Of a stretch of 42,007 nucleotides of DNA, positions 15,772 through 23,543 are shown in pieces. Source of the stretch: Bacillota bacterium (lineage in GTDB: Bacteria > Bacillota > Clostridia > Caldicoprobacterales > DTU083). Where the stretch lies: positions 1 to 42,007 of the forward strand of contig JAKORJ010000123.1 in assembly GCA_029777885.1 (NCBI GenBank). The letters are read 5' to 3'. The notes below the pieces were generated by a model. That model was not told the origin of the DNA, searched no databases, and was given only the letters and a program-made list of their open reading frames with translations. The position numbers and the translations under genes are program-made. Numbering within the stretch: the stretch's first letter is position 1; every line of letters begins with the position of its first letter.

Positions 15772-17499
15772 TCAACTAACAGCATTGAGCTGGTAGTAGT
15801 AGCCGCCGAGGGCCATGAGCTCATCATGGTTGCCCGACTCTACGATCCTGCCCTTCCTGATTATGAATATGACATCCGCGTTCCTGATCGTTGAAAGCCT
15901 GTGGGCAATGATCAGGGTGGTCCTGTCCCTTGATACATTTGCAATGGATCTTTGGATCAGGCCTTCGGTCTTGGTATCTATGTTGGCCGTGGCCTCATCC
16001 AGCACAAAGATGGAGGGGTCATGGGCAATGGTCCGCGCAAAGGCAAGTAGCTGCCTCTGACCTGCTGAAAAGGTACTCCCCCGCTCGGTCACCGGTTGAT
16101 CCATCTTATCGGGCAGCTCGTTTATAAAGGCATCGGCGCAGGACAGCCTGAGGGCTGCTTCAACGCGGTCCTCCGGGATGTCGGAGTTTAGGGTGATATT
16201 GTCCCTGATGCTGCCAGAAAAGAGGAATACGTCCTGGAGCACGACAGCGATGTTCCGCCTTAGGTCCCTTAGGTTTATATCGTTGATATTGATGCCGTCT
16301 ATCAGGATCTCCCCCTTCTGCACCCGGTAGAAGCGGGACAAGAGGTTTATTATCGTGGTTTTCCCCGAGCCGGTAGCCCCCACGAAGGCCGCCGTCTGCC
16401 CGCTGCTTATCCTGAAGCTGACGTCCTTGAGGACCCAGTCTTCATCATTGTAGGCAAACCAGACGTTTTTAAATTCTATGTCGCCCCTGAACCGGTCCAC
16501 CCTTACCCCTGAGTCATAGTCCTCCAGCTCGTCCTCCTTGTCTAAAAGCTCAAAGATCCGGTCCGCCGACACGACTGCCGACTGGATGGTATTATACTTT
16601 TCAGCCAGGTCGTTGATCGGCTCGAAAAACTGCTTGATGTATTCGGTGAAGGCGTAAAGGACCCCAAGCTCAAGCGACTGTCCCATTATGCGCCCCATGC
16701 CGTACCAGATCAGGATCGCGATCGCCAGGGAGTTGAATATCTCTATGGCCGGCCTGAGGATGCTGTTCAGCGTGAGCCGGGTCAGGGCCGCCTTGTAGTA
16801 TTCATCGTTCAGTTCCTTGAACTCCCGCTGCTTCTCCTTTTGCATGTTGAATATCTGGACGAGCTTCATGCCGGAGATGTTTTCCGCAAAGAAGCCGTTG
16901 ATCCTCCCGGTCAGTCCCTTTATGACCACGAAGTTGGCCTTCATCTTCTTCTTGACTATGTTGGTGAGCAGGATTATAAAGGGTATGACCGTAAAGCCGA
17001 TCAGGGCAAGGGTCACATTCATACGCAGCATGACAAAGACGATGCCGATAAGCAGGAATATGTCCTTGAAAAGGTTTATAAAGACGTCGGTAAACATCTC
17101 GCTTATGGCTTCCACGTCATTGGTCGCCCGGGTTATGAGCCTGCCGGTGGTGAATTTGTCCAGTATGGGCAGGGGGAGGCGCTGGATATGGGAAAATATC
17201 TTCCTCCGCACGCTTGTCACGATCGACTGGCCTACGTAGTTCATGGAGTTTTGCTGGACATAGGTAAGGGTCGAGCTTATGAGCACGAGGAGCATATATG
17301 CTATGCCCATGGCCGTTACGGAATACAGGCCGGACTGGGGCTTGCGGTACTTGAGAAAATCATCTATCACTACTTTAAGGACATAGGGCTTGGCAAGCTC
17401 GGCCCCGTTGACCGCCAGGACACAGAAGGCGCTCATCAAGATGATCTTCCAATAGGGCAGGCTCATTTTCAATACTCTGAACAGGCTATGACGCTTCAC
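15772..17499 (-). CDS. ABC exporter half-transporter (BmrD/YheH-like subunit)
   Basis: 575 residues: six membrane segments in the first ~310, then the nucleotide-binding domain with Walker A FVGATGSGKTT, signature FSAGQRQ, Walker B IFVLDEATANID (catalytic Glu present) and the switch His in IIAHRLS. It would pair with the gene just upstream as a heterodimeric multidrug-type exporter like B. subtilis BmrC/BmrD: this subunit carries the catalytic Glu, while its partner has Asp there. It starts with GTG 17499, 14 bases inside the partner gene, with GGGAGAAG upstream, so translation is coupled. The exported substrate cannot be inferred; no drug or peptide gene sits next to it apart from the SARP-type regulator downstream. 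Confidence 0.93.
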   Translation of the reverse strand: MKRHSLFRVLKMSLPYWKIILMSAFCVLAVNGAELAKPYVLKVVIDDFLKYRKPQSGLYSVTAMGIAYMLLVLISSTLTYVQQNSMNYVGQSIVTSVRRKIFSHIQRLPLPILDKFTTGRLITRATNDVEAISEMFTDVFINLFKDIFLLIGIVFVMLRMNVTLALIGFTVIPFIILLTNIVKKKMKANFVVIKGLTGRINGFFAENISGMKLVQIFNMQKEKQREFKELNDEYYKAALTRLTLNSILRPAIEIFNSLAIAILIWYGMGRIMGQSLELGVLYAFTEYIKQFFEPINDLAEKYNTIQSAVVSADRIFELLDKEDELEDYDSGVRVDRFRGDIEFKNVWFAYNDEDWVLKDVSFRISSGQTAAFVGATGSGKTTIINLLSRFYRVQKGEILIDGININDINLRDLRRNIAVVLQDVFLFSGSIRDNITLNSDIPEDRVEAALRLSCADAFINELPDKMDQPVTERGSTFSAGQRQLLAFARTIAHDPSIFVLDEATANIDTKTEGLIQRSIANVSRDRTTLIIAHRLSTIRNADVIFIIRKGRIVESGNHDELMALGGYYYQLNAVS

Positions 17500-19246
17500 T
17501 TTCTATCTTCTCCCTCTGTTCCTTCTGGTACTGGTCGCGGTACAGCTCGTAGTAGTAGCCCCTTTGCTCAAGCAGGGACTTGTGAGTGCCCCGCTCGATG
17601 ATCCTGCCATGGTCGAGGACTATTATTTCGTCGGCATGCTTCAGGGCTGATATCCTATGGGCGATTATTATGCAGGTCCTGCCCTTCATGTCCTGCCTGA
17701 GGTTTTTCAGGATCTCTTCCTCAGTCTGGGTATCCACGGCCGACAGGGCATCGTCCAGGATCGTGATCGCAGGGTCCTTAATTAGGGCCCTGGCGATGGA
17801 GATCCTCTGCTTCTGGCCGCCGGACAGGTTGACGCCCCTTTCCCCTATGACCGTTTCAAACTTGTCGGGGAAGTCCATTACGTTGTCATATATCAGGCTG
17901 ATTCTGGATGCGTTTTCGATGTCATCTTCAGTGAACCTGTCATCAAAAAACCTGATGTTGTCACTTATCGTAGCTGAGAAAAGGAAGTTGTCCTGGGGCA
18001 CGTAGCCTATCGCTTCCCGCAGGTCCTCCAGGCGGTAATCGTTTATGTCATGGCCGTCTATGAAGATCTTGCCGTCATCGATCTTGTAGAGCCTTAGGAG
18101 CAGGTTTACCAGCGTGGTCTTGCCGCTGCCTGTCGGGCCGATGATGCCCAGTACCTTGCCCTCAGGCAGGCTGATGTTTATGTCCCTGAGGGCATATTCA
18201 TCATAGCCCGGATACTTAAATGAAAGATCCCTTATCTCCAGGCCGCCCTGGATTTTTTCAACCGGGCTTTTGTGGGCAGTATCAGTGATATCCGGCTTTT
18301 CCATGAATATTTCGTTGAGCCGCTTGTACGAAGCCATACCCCTCTGGAATACGTTTATGATCCTCCCGATGGAGATGACAGGCCTCATGATCATGCCCAG
18401 GTAGCCGTTGAACTCTACAAAACTGCCCAGGGAAATGGTACCGTCGATGACCAGGGTGCTGCCGTAAATCAGGTTTATCATGAAGCTTATGCCAAACAAG
18501 GTCTGGATGAGGGGCGACAGGAGGGATGAAACCCTGACCAGGTCCAGGTTCGACTTCATCATCTTTGAGTTCAGGAGATCAAACCGGTCGACCTCCTGGT
18601 CCTCCTGTACATAGGTCTTTATGACCCTTATCCCGGATATGTTTTCATTTATCCTGTCCGAAATGGAGGCGAAGTTTTTCTGCACGGCACGGAACCGCTT
18701 TTGGATGATCCGCCCCAGCCAAACGATTATCGCTATTATAAAGGGGATGGGCAGCAGGGCGAAGACAGTCAGCCGGGGGTGGACGCTGTCAGCCATCGAA
18801 AATACCGACAAAAGCCCCAGGCCAAGGCCGTTGAGCACCAGGGCGACGCCCGGCCCGAAGGACTGCCTGACCGCCCCTATGTCGTTCACCGCATAGGCCA
18901 TCAGGTCGCCGGTCTTCCTGTTATTATAGAAGGTAACGTCAAGCTTCTGCAGGTGCTCCAGGAGCTTCTGCCTTAGGAAGCATTCCATGTTGCGGGCATT
19001 TCCCATGATGAAGTACCGCCATATGAACCGGGTGACGAACATCCCCACGGCAACCAGCACCAGCAGGACTATGTAATGCAGGATCCGGCGGCTGTCTATG
19101 ACAGGCTCCCTCAGCAGGTCAAAAATGGTGCCGAGATACCTGGGCGAAAGGGTTTGAATGTATGAGCTCAGGATGAGAAAGGCTGCGCCGATTATATAGT
19201 TGTACCAGTATTTTTTCAGAAACTCTGCTATGATCTTACTTTTCAT
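17486..19246 (-). CDS. ABC exporter half-transporter (BmrC/YheI-like subunit)
   Basis: 586 residues, very similar in layout to B. subtilis YheI (BmrC). The membrane domain includes NRKTGDLMAYAVNDIGAVRQ (split from the well-known TGDLMAR region), ENISGIRVIKTYVQE and SFVEFNGYLGMIMRP. The nucleotide-binding domain has Walker A IIGPTGSGKTT, QDNFLFSATI (Q-loop), signature LSGGQKQRISIARAL and Walker B ITILDDALSAVD. The second acidic residue of Walker B is Asp rather than Glu, as usual for the degenerate-site subunit of heterodimers. AAGGAGC lies about 12 bases before the ATG. First gene of a two-gene operon with an extended -10 promoter about 40 bases upstream. Confidence 0.93.
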   Translation of the reverse strand: MKSKIIAEFLKKYWYNYIIGAAFLILSSYIQTLSPRYLGTIFDLLREPVIDSRRILHYIVLLVLVAVGMFVTRFIWRYFIMGNARNMECFLRQKLLEHLQKLDVTFYNNRKTGDLMAYAVNDIGAVRQSFGPGVALVLNGLGLGLLSVFSMADSVHPRLTVFALLPIPFIIAIIVWLGRIIQKRFRAVQKNFASISDRINENISGIRVIKTYVQEDQEVDRFDLLNSKMMKSNLDLVRVSSLLSPLIQTLFGISFMINLIYGSTLVIDGTISLGSFVEFNGYLGMIMRPVISIGRIINVFQRGMASYKRLNEIFMEKPDITDTAHKSPVEKIQGGLEIRDLSFKYPGYDEYALRDINISLPEGKVLGIIGPTGSGKTTLVNLLLRLYKIDDGKIFIDGHDINDYRLEDLREAIGYVPQDNFLFSATISDNIRFFDDRFTEDDIENASRISLIYDNVMDFPDKFETVIGERGVNLSGGQKQRISIARALIKDPAITILDDALSAVDTQTEEEILKNLRQDMKGRTCIIIAHRISALKHADEIIVLDHGRIIERGTHKSLLEQRGYYYELYRDQYQKEQREKIESEAS

Positions 19247-19287
19247 CGAATGAAGGTGCTCCTTGGCAAAATGTAGGTTCAGTATAC

Positions 19288-19296
19288 ATTATAGCA
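19288..19296 (-). promoter_or_regulatory. extended -10 promoter of the ABC exporter operon
   Basis: Minus strand TGC-TATAAT (19288-19296) about 42 bases upstream of the start codon at 19246. No good -35 is visible, as is common for extended -10 promoters. Confidence 0.5.
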
Positions 19297-19334
19297 TAAA
19301 AATACAGTATGGCTATTTATACGTTTAAATTTAA

Positions 19335-19363
19335 ATATAAAAAAGCTGACCTGTAAGATCAGC
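19335..19363 (-). terminator. intrinsic terminator of the SipW/CalY operon
   Basis: On the minus strand GCTGATCTT and AGGTCAGC form a short stem (5-6 bp core GCTGA/TCAGC, 19345-19363) followed by TTTTTTATA. It lies 30 bases beyond the stop codon of the last gene of the operon. Confidence 0.75.
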
Positions 19364-19392
19364 CTCATCATGAAACAGTCAAAGCTTAGGTA

Positions 19393-20085
19393 TCACTGCT
19401 GCTTTTTGAATTTCAGGATGATGAATAGCCCCGCCACGGACAGCAGGGCGGCACCTATATACACGAGGTATGACCGGTCATCACCTGTCTTGGGGGGATC
19501 GTCACCCGGTTCTTCCGTGGTCCCCGGCCCGTCGCTTGGGCCCGGGGTCGGCTCCTCTTCTTCTTCATCCGGCACTGCTTCGGCAATAATGATGAGCTTG
19601 AAGCTCAGATCGGCGCTTTGGAATTCATTCGTCGTGGTTCTTCCGGGCAGGTGCACTGCGAAGGTTATCTCCTTGGGCTCATCCTTATTCACGGTCCCCG
19701 CCATGACCGCCTGCTCAAGATCGCCCACGGTCCCGGAAAACAGCACGTTATTATCCGAATCAATGAGCGTGGCCTCAAGCTGATCGTCCAGCCTGCCTCC
19801 CCCCAGGCCAGGCCTGCTCTCGATGATATCTGCTTTCAGATATATGGGCAGAGAGGAGGCTGCTTCCCCGGTATTGGTTATTATCAGTTTGGAAGACTTG
19901 GTATCCCCAGGATTCAGGTTGTCCGTGGGGACGTATTCATCATCGAAGTCAACCTTTAAGCCCAGTTCTTCCCCGATTATCTCCAGTGCCCCGGTTTCCC
20001 TTGTGCCGCGCAGGACACCGGCTCCCGTTATCAATAATGCTATCAGCATCATGGTTATAGCAAGGTTGACTATTTTTCTGTCCAT
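19393..20085 (-). CDS. exported protein with a PPKTG sortase-type C-terminal anchor
   Basis: 230 residues. The N-terminus has a hydrophobic segment (VNLAITMMLIALLITGAGVL) acting as signal sequence. The mature part contains LKVDFDDEYVPTDNLNPGDTKSSKLIITNTGE, here described as a CalY/TasA-like beta-sandwich segment (NPGD then strand-rich I/V pairs). Then come an acidic Pro-rich spacer (VPDEEEEEPTPGPSDGPG), the pentapeptide PPKTG, a hydrophobic stretch YIGAALLSVAGLFIILKF and a basic tail KKQQ. That is the layout of an LPXTG-type sorting signal with Pro for Leu. It is the last gene of the SipW/CalY operon, so it may anchor a fibre or matrix of the CalY-like proteins to the wall. The likely enzyme in the window is the class B sortase at 37617. 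GGAGGAGG precedes the ATG. Confidence 0.8.
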   Translation of the reverse strand: MDRKIVNLAITMMLIALLITGAGVLRGTRETGALEIIGEELGLKVDFDDEYVPTDNLNPGDTKSSKLIITNTGEAASSLPIYLKADIIESRPGLGGGRLDDQLEATLIDSDNNVLFSGTVGDLEQAVMAGTVNKDEPKEITFAVHLPGRTTTNEFQSADLSFKLIIIAEAVPDEEEEEPTPGPSDGPGTTEEPGDDPPKTGDDRSYLVYIGAALLSVAGLFIILKFKKQQ

Positions 20086-20137
20086 ATTCCCGCCTCCTCC
20101 CTGTAGATAGATCTATATCAGAGGCTAAAGCAGCCTG

Positions 20138-20731
20138 TCAGTTGCCGATGAACGGATAGAAATTCACACCCCACTGGTCGTTGGGAGCGCCGTTCGTAGC
20201 CTGTACAGCCTCAACAGTTCCACCGAGCTTGAATACCAGCCCCTGGTATTCATTGCCGGTTTCCTTGCCCTTTAGGCAAACCGTGAGTTTCAGTACGACT
20301 ATCTCCTTGGGTTTGATATCAGGACCTTTATAATAGATGATATTGCCATGCAACTCCCAGTGTGCGGGATCATATCCGTCGCTCTCCTTATCTTTAAGCT
20401 GAACTGTGACATTGCCTGCAGACAGGTCAGATTCTACCAGGTTGCCCTCTTCGTCGTATTCATACCAGGACACTTCCGGTATGAACCTGATGAATATCCG
20501 CTTTGTCCCATCGTTTTGGAACTTGAATTCCACCTCGTTGCAATCGCCGGGGTTCCAGTTCCCGTTTATAATATCATTGCATCTTTCAATGACCGATACC
20601 TTGACAGTGCCTGCCTGGAATTCTGCATCGGCGACTTCTTTCGAATCAGTGAACCAGGCAAAGGTCCCGCCGACGACCATAGCCATAGCTGTCATAAGGT
20701 ACAGCAGTGAAATGAATATTTTTCTTCCCAT
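20138..20731 (-). CDS. CalY/TasA-like exported protein (SipW-dependent signal type)
   Basis: 197 residues. The signal peptide ends in the SipW-type pattern MVVGGTFAWFTDSKE, the hallmark of TasA/camelysin (CalY) exported proteins, which assemble biofilm fibres or act at the surface. The mature protein has FQAGTVKVSVIE, NWNPGDCNEVEFKFQNDGTK and IFIRFIPEVSWYEYDEEG, and ends with VEAVQATNGAPNDQWGVNF, a C-terminal motif shared by all three paralogues of this operon. Cys residues occur in pairs and could form disulfides. AAGGGAG is upstream of the ATG. It sits between the frameshifted paralogue and the PPKTG protein. Fibre formation is inferred from the family; the C-terminal motif is also found in SipW-dependent proteins of other Clostridia. 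Confidence 0.85.
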   Translation of the reverse strand: MGRKIFISLLYLMTAMAMVVGGTFAWFTDSKEVADAEFQAGTVKVSVIERCNDIINGNWNPGDCNEVEFKFQNDGTKRIFIRFIPEVSWYEYDEEGNLVESDLSAGNVTVQLKDKESDGYDPAHWELHGNIIYYKGPDIKPKEIVVLKLTVCLKGKETGNEYQGLVFKLGGTVEAVQATNGAPNDQWGVNFYPFIGN

Positions 20732-20803
20732 GACCCAACTACTCCCTTCTTTGGTTTTTCATATTATCTATATCAATAAGGTACGCCGGAGCCTGTCCCC
20801 CTG

Positions 20804-21398
20804 TCATGGTCGCCCGAAAAGCTCTACGTGCCACTCATGGTAGGGGGCATGGTTGGATGCCTGCACAGCCTCCAGGGTACCCTTGAGTACATAGGTTTTG
20901 CCCTGGTATGCATTCACCGTTTTCGGCCCGTCAAGGCAGATGTGGATGCTCAACTGGGTTTTGGCCTTGCAGTCCAGCACCTGCTTATAATAGAAGTAGC
21001 CATCCTTGTTGTCGATCCAATTGGAGCAGGGACACCTGCTATCCTTGCACAGGCTGACCTTCACCACGTTGACGGGCACCCCTTCCGGCGGGGTCCAGGG
21101 GTCGCCCTGCTCGTCATACCATTGGCCGGTCAGCTTGACCCTGACCCCTCACCTTCTTGGACCCGATATTCTTTATCTCATACTTGACCTGGGTGCAGTC
21201 ACCGGGGTTCCAGTTCCCGTCTACGCGCCCGTTGTCGTCGGTCTCTGTCTTGAGGCAGGCTTGTATTTCCACTGTGCCCGCTTTGAAAACAGCCTCGCCC
21301 GCTAAATCAGCATCGGTGAACCAGGCATAAGTCCCGCCGACGACCATTGATGCCGCCAGTATGAGCCAAAGCACTGCAGAGATATATTTTCCCAGCAT
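20804..21398 (-). pseudogene. CalY/TasA-like exported protein gene interrupted by a one-base frameshift
   Basis: The first frame (start ATG 21398) encodes a SipW-type signal (MVVGGTYAWFTDADLAG), FKAGTVEIQA and NWNPGDCTQVKYEIKNIGSKKVRG, then goes out of frame and stops at 21114. Removing one G from a run of four (CCCC on the plus strand at 21145-21148) gives KKVRVRVKLTGQWYDEQGD, and the protein then continues to the end at 20804 with LEAVQASNHAPYHEWHV. The repaired protein is 197 residues, exactly the length of its neighbour at 20138, and matches it in the same motifs. Both halves keep coding character, so the change is recent or a base error in the sequence. An in vivo correction by slippage cannot be excluded, but a run of four G is short for that. 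Confidence 0.85.
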
Positions 21399-21431
21399 GC
21401 GTATATCACCCGCCTAAGATCGAAAGGACCT

Positions 21432-22418
21432 TTATTGTGTAGGCAGCTCAGGCCAGCCCAGCGCCCGGGGAGCCCCGTTGGTAGCCTGCACGGCTTCAAG
21501 GTCAAGGTCTATGTTGTACTTTGCGCCTTTTATTTCAGGGCCTTGATACCAGACCTTGAAGGAAAGCTTCACGCTCTCGCCCGGCTTTACGATGTAGGGG
21601 TAATAATACCACCCGTCCTCCATGTATATCCAGGGAGGATCAGAGGTTTGCATCCAGCTTACGTTCAGGTTCCCCGCCTGCTCAGGGGGGCCGAGCAGGT
21701 CCAGGTGCACTGCGCAGTATATGGTCTGGTTAAAAGAAAGCTCGCTTGTATCAAAGGTGCACTCCAGGGTATCGCCGCTCAGGGTGGACTTGTATTTGAA
21801 CTGGCCCGGCCTGATCGCATCCCTGGTAAAGTCGCTCTCTTTATTGGTCAAATGCATCTTGAAATTTTCGGGAACGGGTTGCATGCTCCAGCCCGGATCC
21901 AGGTTGATTACGACCTTAACGCGGTTTGGCTTGGTGCTGTCCCTGCTTATCGTGATGGTCCCTGCCCTTCGCTGTACGGCGCCTGCGGCCAGTATCAAAT
22001 CCTTCTCGACCGGCTCGACCGGGAACCCGTTTTGGGGGAATATCAAATACCTGCCGACATTGCCGCCTGCGAAGTTGTACTTTATGGCATCTCCGCCCTT
22101 GTCCTGTGTTATGCCTGCCCAGGCGGTCTCATCCTCAGTAGATGGCAGCTCCCAGGCTGCCTCGATTTTAGCTCTTATATATGCCCTTTTTGTGCCTGTG
22201 TTGGTGAATATCCATTTTACGATTTTGCTGTTTGAAACGCCGCTCTTCCAGTTTTCCGTGCCACTTTGCACATTTTCCTCTATGCCTATCTCCAGCCTGC
22301 CGGCGGTGAAGGGGGCCAGGATCTCATCAGGCGAGTCGGTGAAAAAGGCAAAGGTGCCTCCGCTTACAAGCACAAGGCTCAATATCAGCATGTATACGAT
22401 CCTGGTGATGCTTCTCAC
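21432..22418 (-). CDS. large CalY/TasA-like exported protein (SipW-dependent signal type)
   Basis: 328 residues, the largest of the paralogues. The signal peptide ends VSGGTFAFFTDSPDE; the mature part starts FTAGRLEIGIEENVQ. It has the same first strands as the shorter paralogues (SGVSNSKIVKWIFTNTGTKRAYIRAKI), then an insert of about 130 residues (LIFPQNGFPVEPVEKD to LDLLGPPEQAGNL) that the others lack, and the same tail, LDLEAVQATNGAPRALGWPEL. It starts with GTG 22418, with AGGAGG 9 bases upstream. It follows the signal peptidase gene by 60 bases. By family it should be exported and processed by that signal peptidase; the insert may give a separate binding function. Confidence 0.85.
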   Translation of the reverse strand: MRSITRIVYMLILSLVLVSGGTFAFFTDSPDEILAPFTAGRLEIGIEENVQSGTENWKSGVSNSKIVKWIFTNTGTKRAYIRAKIEAAWELPSTEDETAWAGITQDKGGDAIKYNFAGGNVGRYLIFPQNGFPVEPVEKDLILAAGAVQRRAGTITISRDSTKPNRVKVVINLDPGWSMQPVPENFKMHLTNKESDFTRDAIRPGQFKYKSTLSGDTLECTFDTSELSFNQTIYCAVHLDLLGPPEQAGNLNVSWMQTSDPPWIYMEDGWYYYPYIVKPGESVKLSFKVWYQGPEIKGAKYNIDLDLEAVQATNGAPRALGWPELPTQ

Positions 22419-22478
22419 CCTACGCCACCTCCTAAACCACGTACAGGCTGACGGATGCCATGTCAGCAGCCTGCCAAC

Positions 22479-23135
22479 TTAATGGGCATGCTCCCTTTTC
22501 CTTGAATATTCAACCAGGAGTAAGATCTGACGTATCATGATCATGATCCCGGGTACCACAAGCACGACCAGCGTACCCAGCTTGGTCCCCGCAAAGCCAA
22601 TCAGATAGCCAAGGTAGGGTATTGACAGCACTACCTTTCCAAGTAGGGCAGAGCTCTCCACCGGGATCGGATCATTCACTATATTGGCATCGCCCTTGGT
22701 AATGAACCTCAGGCCTCCGTTATTTTCAATGCCCACGACCCTGTGGGTCGTTGCCGAACTGCCGCCCTCTCTCATATAGGTGATGATATCGTTTACGGCT
22801 ATTGACTCAGGGCTCACATTTCTAACCAGGATAAGGCTCCCCACATCGATAGCGGGGCTCATGCTGCCGCTCCTGACTATATAAGCCCGGTGGCCGAGTA
22901 TGACCGGCGCTGTGTCCGATCTTGACTCCATCAGGATGAAAAACAGCATTACTACGGTCACAACAGTAAAAGCCACCACAAGCAATCCGCCTGCAAGGCT
23001 TTTTACGGCCCTCATGGTGCTGCGTTTTTTCCGGTTCGGGTCGTAGCGTTTCCTGGTCGGGAAGACATAAGCTTCCGGACCTATGATCCTTGATCTGTTC
23101 CTGTCACGATCCAGTCGGCTTGGGATTTCCCTCAT
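22479..23135 (-). CDS. sipW: SipW-type signal peptidase I
   Basis: 218 residues. This is an ER-type type I signal peptidase, the class that uses Ser and His rather than Ser and Lys: catalytic Ser91 in VRSGSMSPAIDVGS and His131 in ATTHRVVGI, with Asp149 in ITKGDAN. A basic N-terminal tail of about 40 residues precedes the first membrane segment (~45-69); a second follows near the end (~170-205), then a basic tail SRKREHAH. In B. subtilis SipW matures TasA and TapA. Here it is directly followed by CalY/TasA-like genes whose signals have the matching GGTFAxFTD pattern. I start it at ATG 23135, which has GAGGGTG 8 bases upstream, rather than at GTG 23153. The gene upstream is the short membrane protein. 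Confidence 0.92.
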   Translation of the reverse strand: MREIPSRLDRDRNRSRIIGPEAYVFPTRKRYDPNRKKRSTMRAVKSLAGGLLVVAFTVVTVVMLFFILMESRSDTAPVILGHRAYIVRSGSMSPAIDVGSLILVRNVSPESIAVNDIITYMREGGSSATTHRVVGIENNGGLRFITKGDANIVNDPIPVESSALLGKVVLSIPYLGYLIGFAGTKLGTLVVLVVPGIMIMIRQILLLVEYSRKREHAH

Positions 23136-23156
23136 ATTAATGAACACCCTCACAAT

Positions 23157-23330
23157 CTAACGTTCAACATAAAGCACTATGGTTTCAGCGGATGCTGAGT
23201 ATGTGAAATAGGAGCCCGTTTGCCGCGCCCATGCTACAAGCAAGATAAAAATAATTGCTCCTATGATGAACAACCCCGTTATGACGGCCCATTTATGCCC
23301 GGGCCTGTCCACATTCCGGCCGACAGCCAT
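23157..23330 (-). CDS. short single-pass membrane protein at the head of the SipW/CalY operon
   Basis: 57 residues, below the usual gene-calling limit. The start ATG has GGTGGGGG 6 bases upstream. The protein begins MAVGRNVDRPGHKWAVIT, continues with one membrane segment (GLFIIGAIIFILLVAWA) and ends TYSASAETIVLYVER. The basic head and the short tail suggest the N-terminus inside the cell. Its stop codon is 21 bases before the SipW start, and no promoter or terminator lies between, so it is the first gene of the operon. I do not recognise the family. Its place is like that of accessory membrane proteins in tapA-sipW-tasA, but the sequence does not resemble TapA. Confidence 0.6.
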   Translation of the reverse strand: MAVGRNVDRPGHKWAVITGLFIIGAIIFILLVAWARQTGSYFTYSASAETIVLYVER

Positions 23331-23351
23331 GTATATCCCCCACCTGACTTT

Positions 23352-23386
23352 TGTATATGTATACAGGTTTTTATGAGATAATTATA
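23352..23386 (-). promoter_or_regulatory. possible promoter and operator of the SipW/CalY operon
   Basis: Minus strand TATAAT (23381-23386) is followed about 15 bases later by the perfect inverted repeat TGTATATGTATACA (23352-23365), which would fall just after the transcription start. No convincing -35 is present. A CCGGC-TTTCAT-GCCGG inverted repeat (23404-23419) lies where the -35 would be, which suggests an activator or other regulator. Confidence 0.4.
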
Positions 23387-23451
23387 TTCTTGCGTAGTTA
23401 CAACCGGCTTTCATGCCGGTCACAACTCAAACTCACCAAAGTGCAGTCAAA

Positions 23452-23492
23452 CATAAAAAAAAGAAGAATCGTGCAAGGACACGATCCTTCTT
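23452..23492 (-). terminator. intrinsic terminator of the lyxose isomerase-like gene
   Basis: AAGAAG-ATCGTG and CACGAT-CTTCTT arms (23461-23473 and 23480-23492) form a 12-bp stem with one mismatch, followed on the minus strand by eight or more Ts. It lies about 52 bases after the stop codon at 23544. Confidence 0.88.
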
Positions 23493-23543
23493 GTTAGTGA
23501 TTTATGGCGTTTTTAAGCGATAGTTTCCCAGTGGGCCTGCTCG

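Noticed and set aside
17486-19246. Asp instead of Glu after Walker B in one ABC subunit, at first sight an inactivating change.
   Set aside because: This is the normal degenerate site of BmrC-type subunits in heterodimeric exporters; the partner has the catalytic Glu.
21435-22482. Two overlapping plus-strand open frames of 266 and 286 codons.
   Set aside because: Both are antisense to the large CalY-like gene, which has the signal peptide, ribosome binding site and paralogues.
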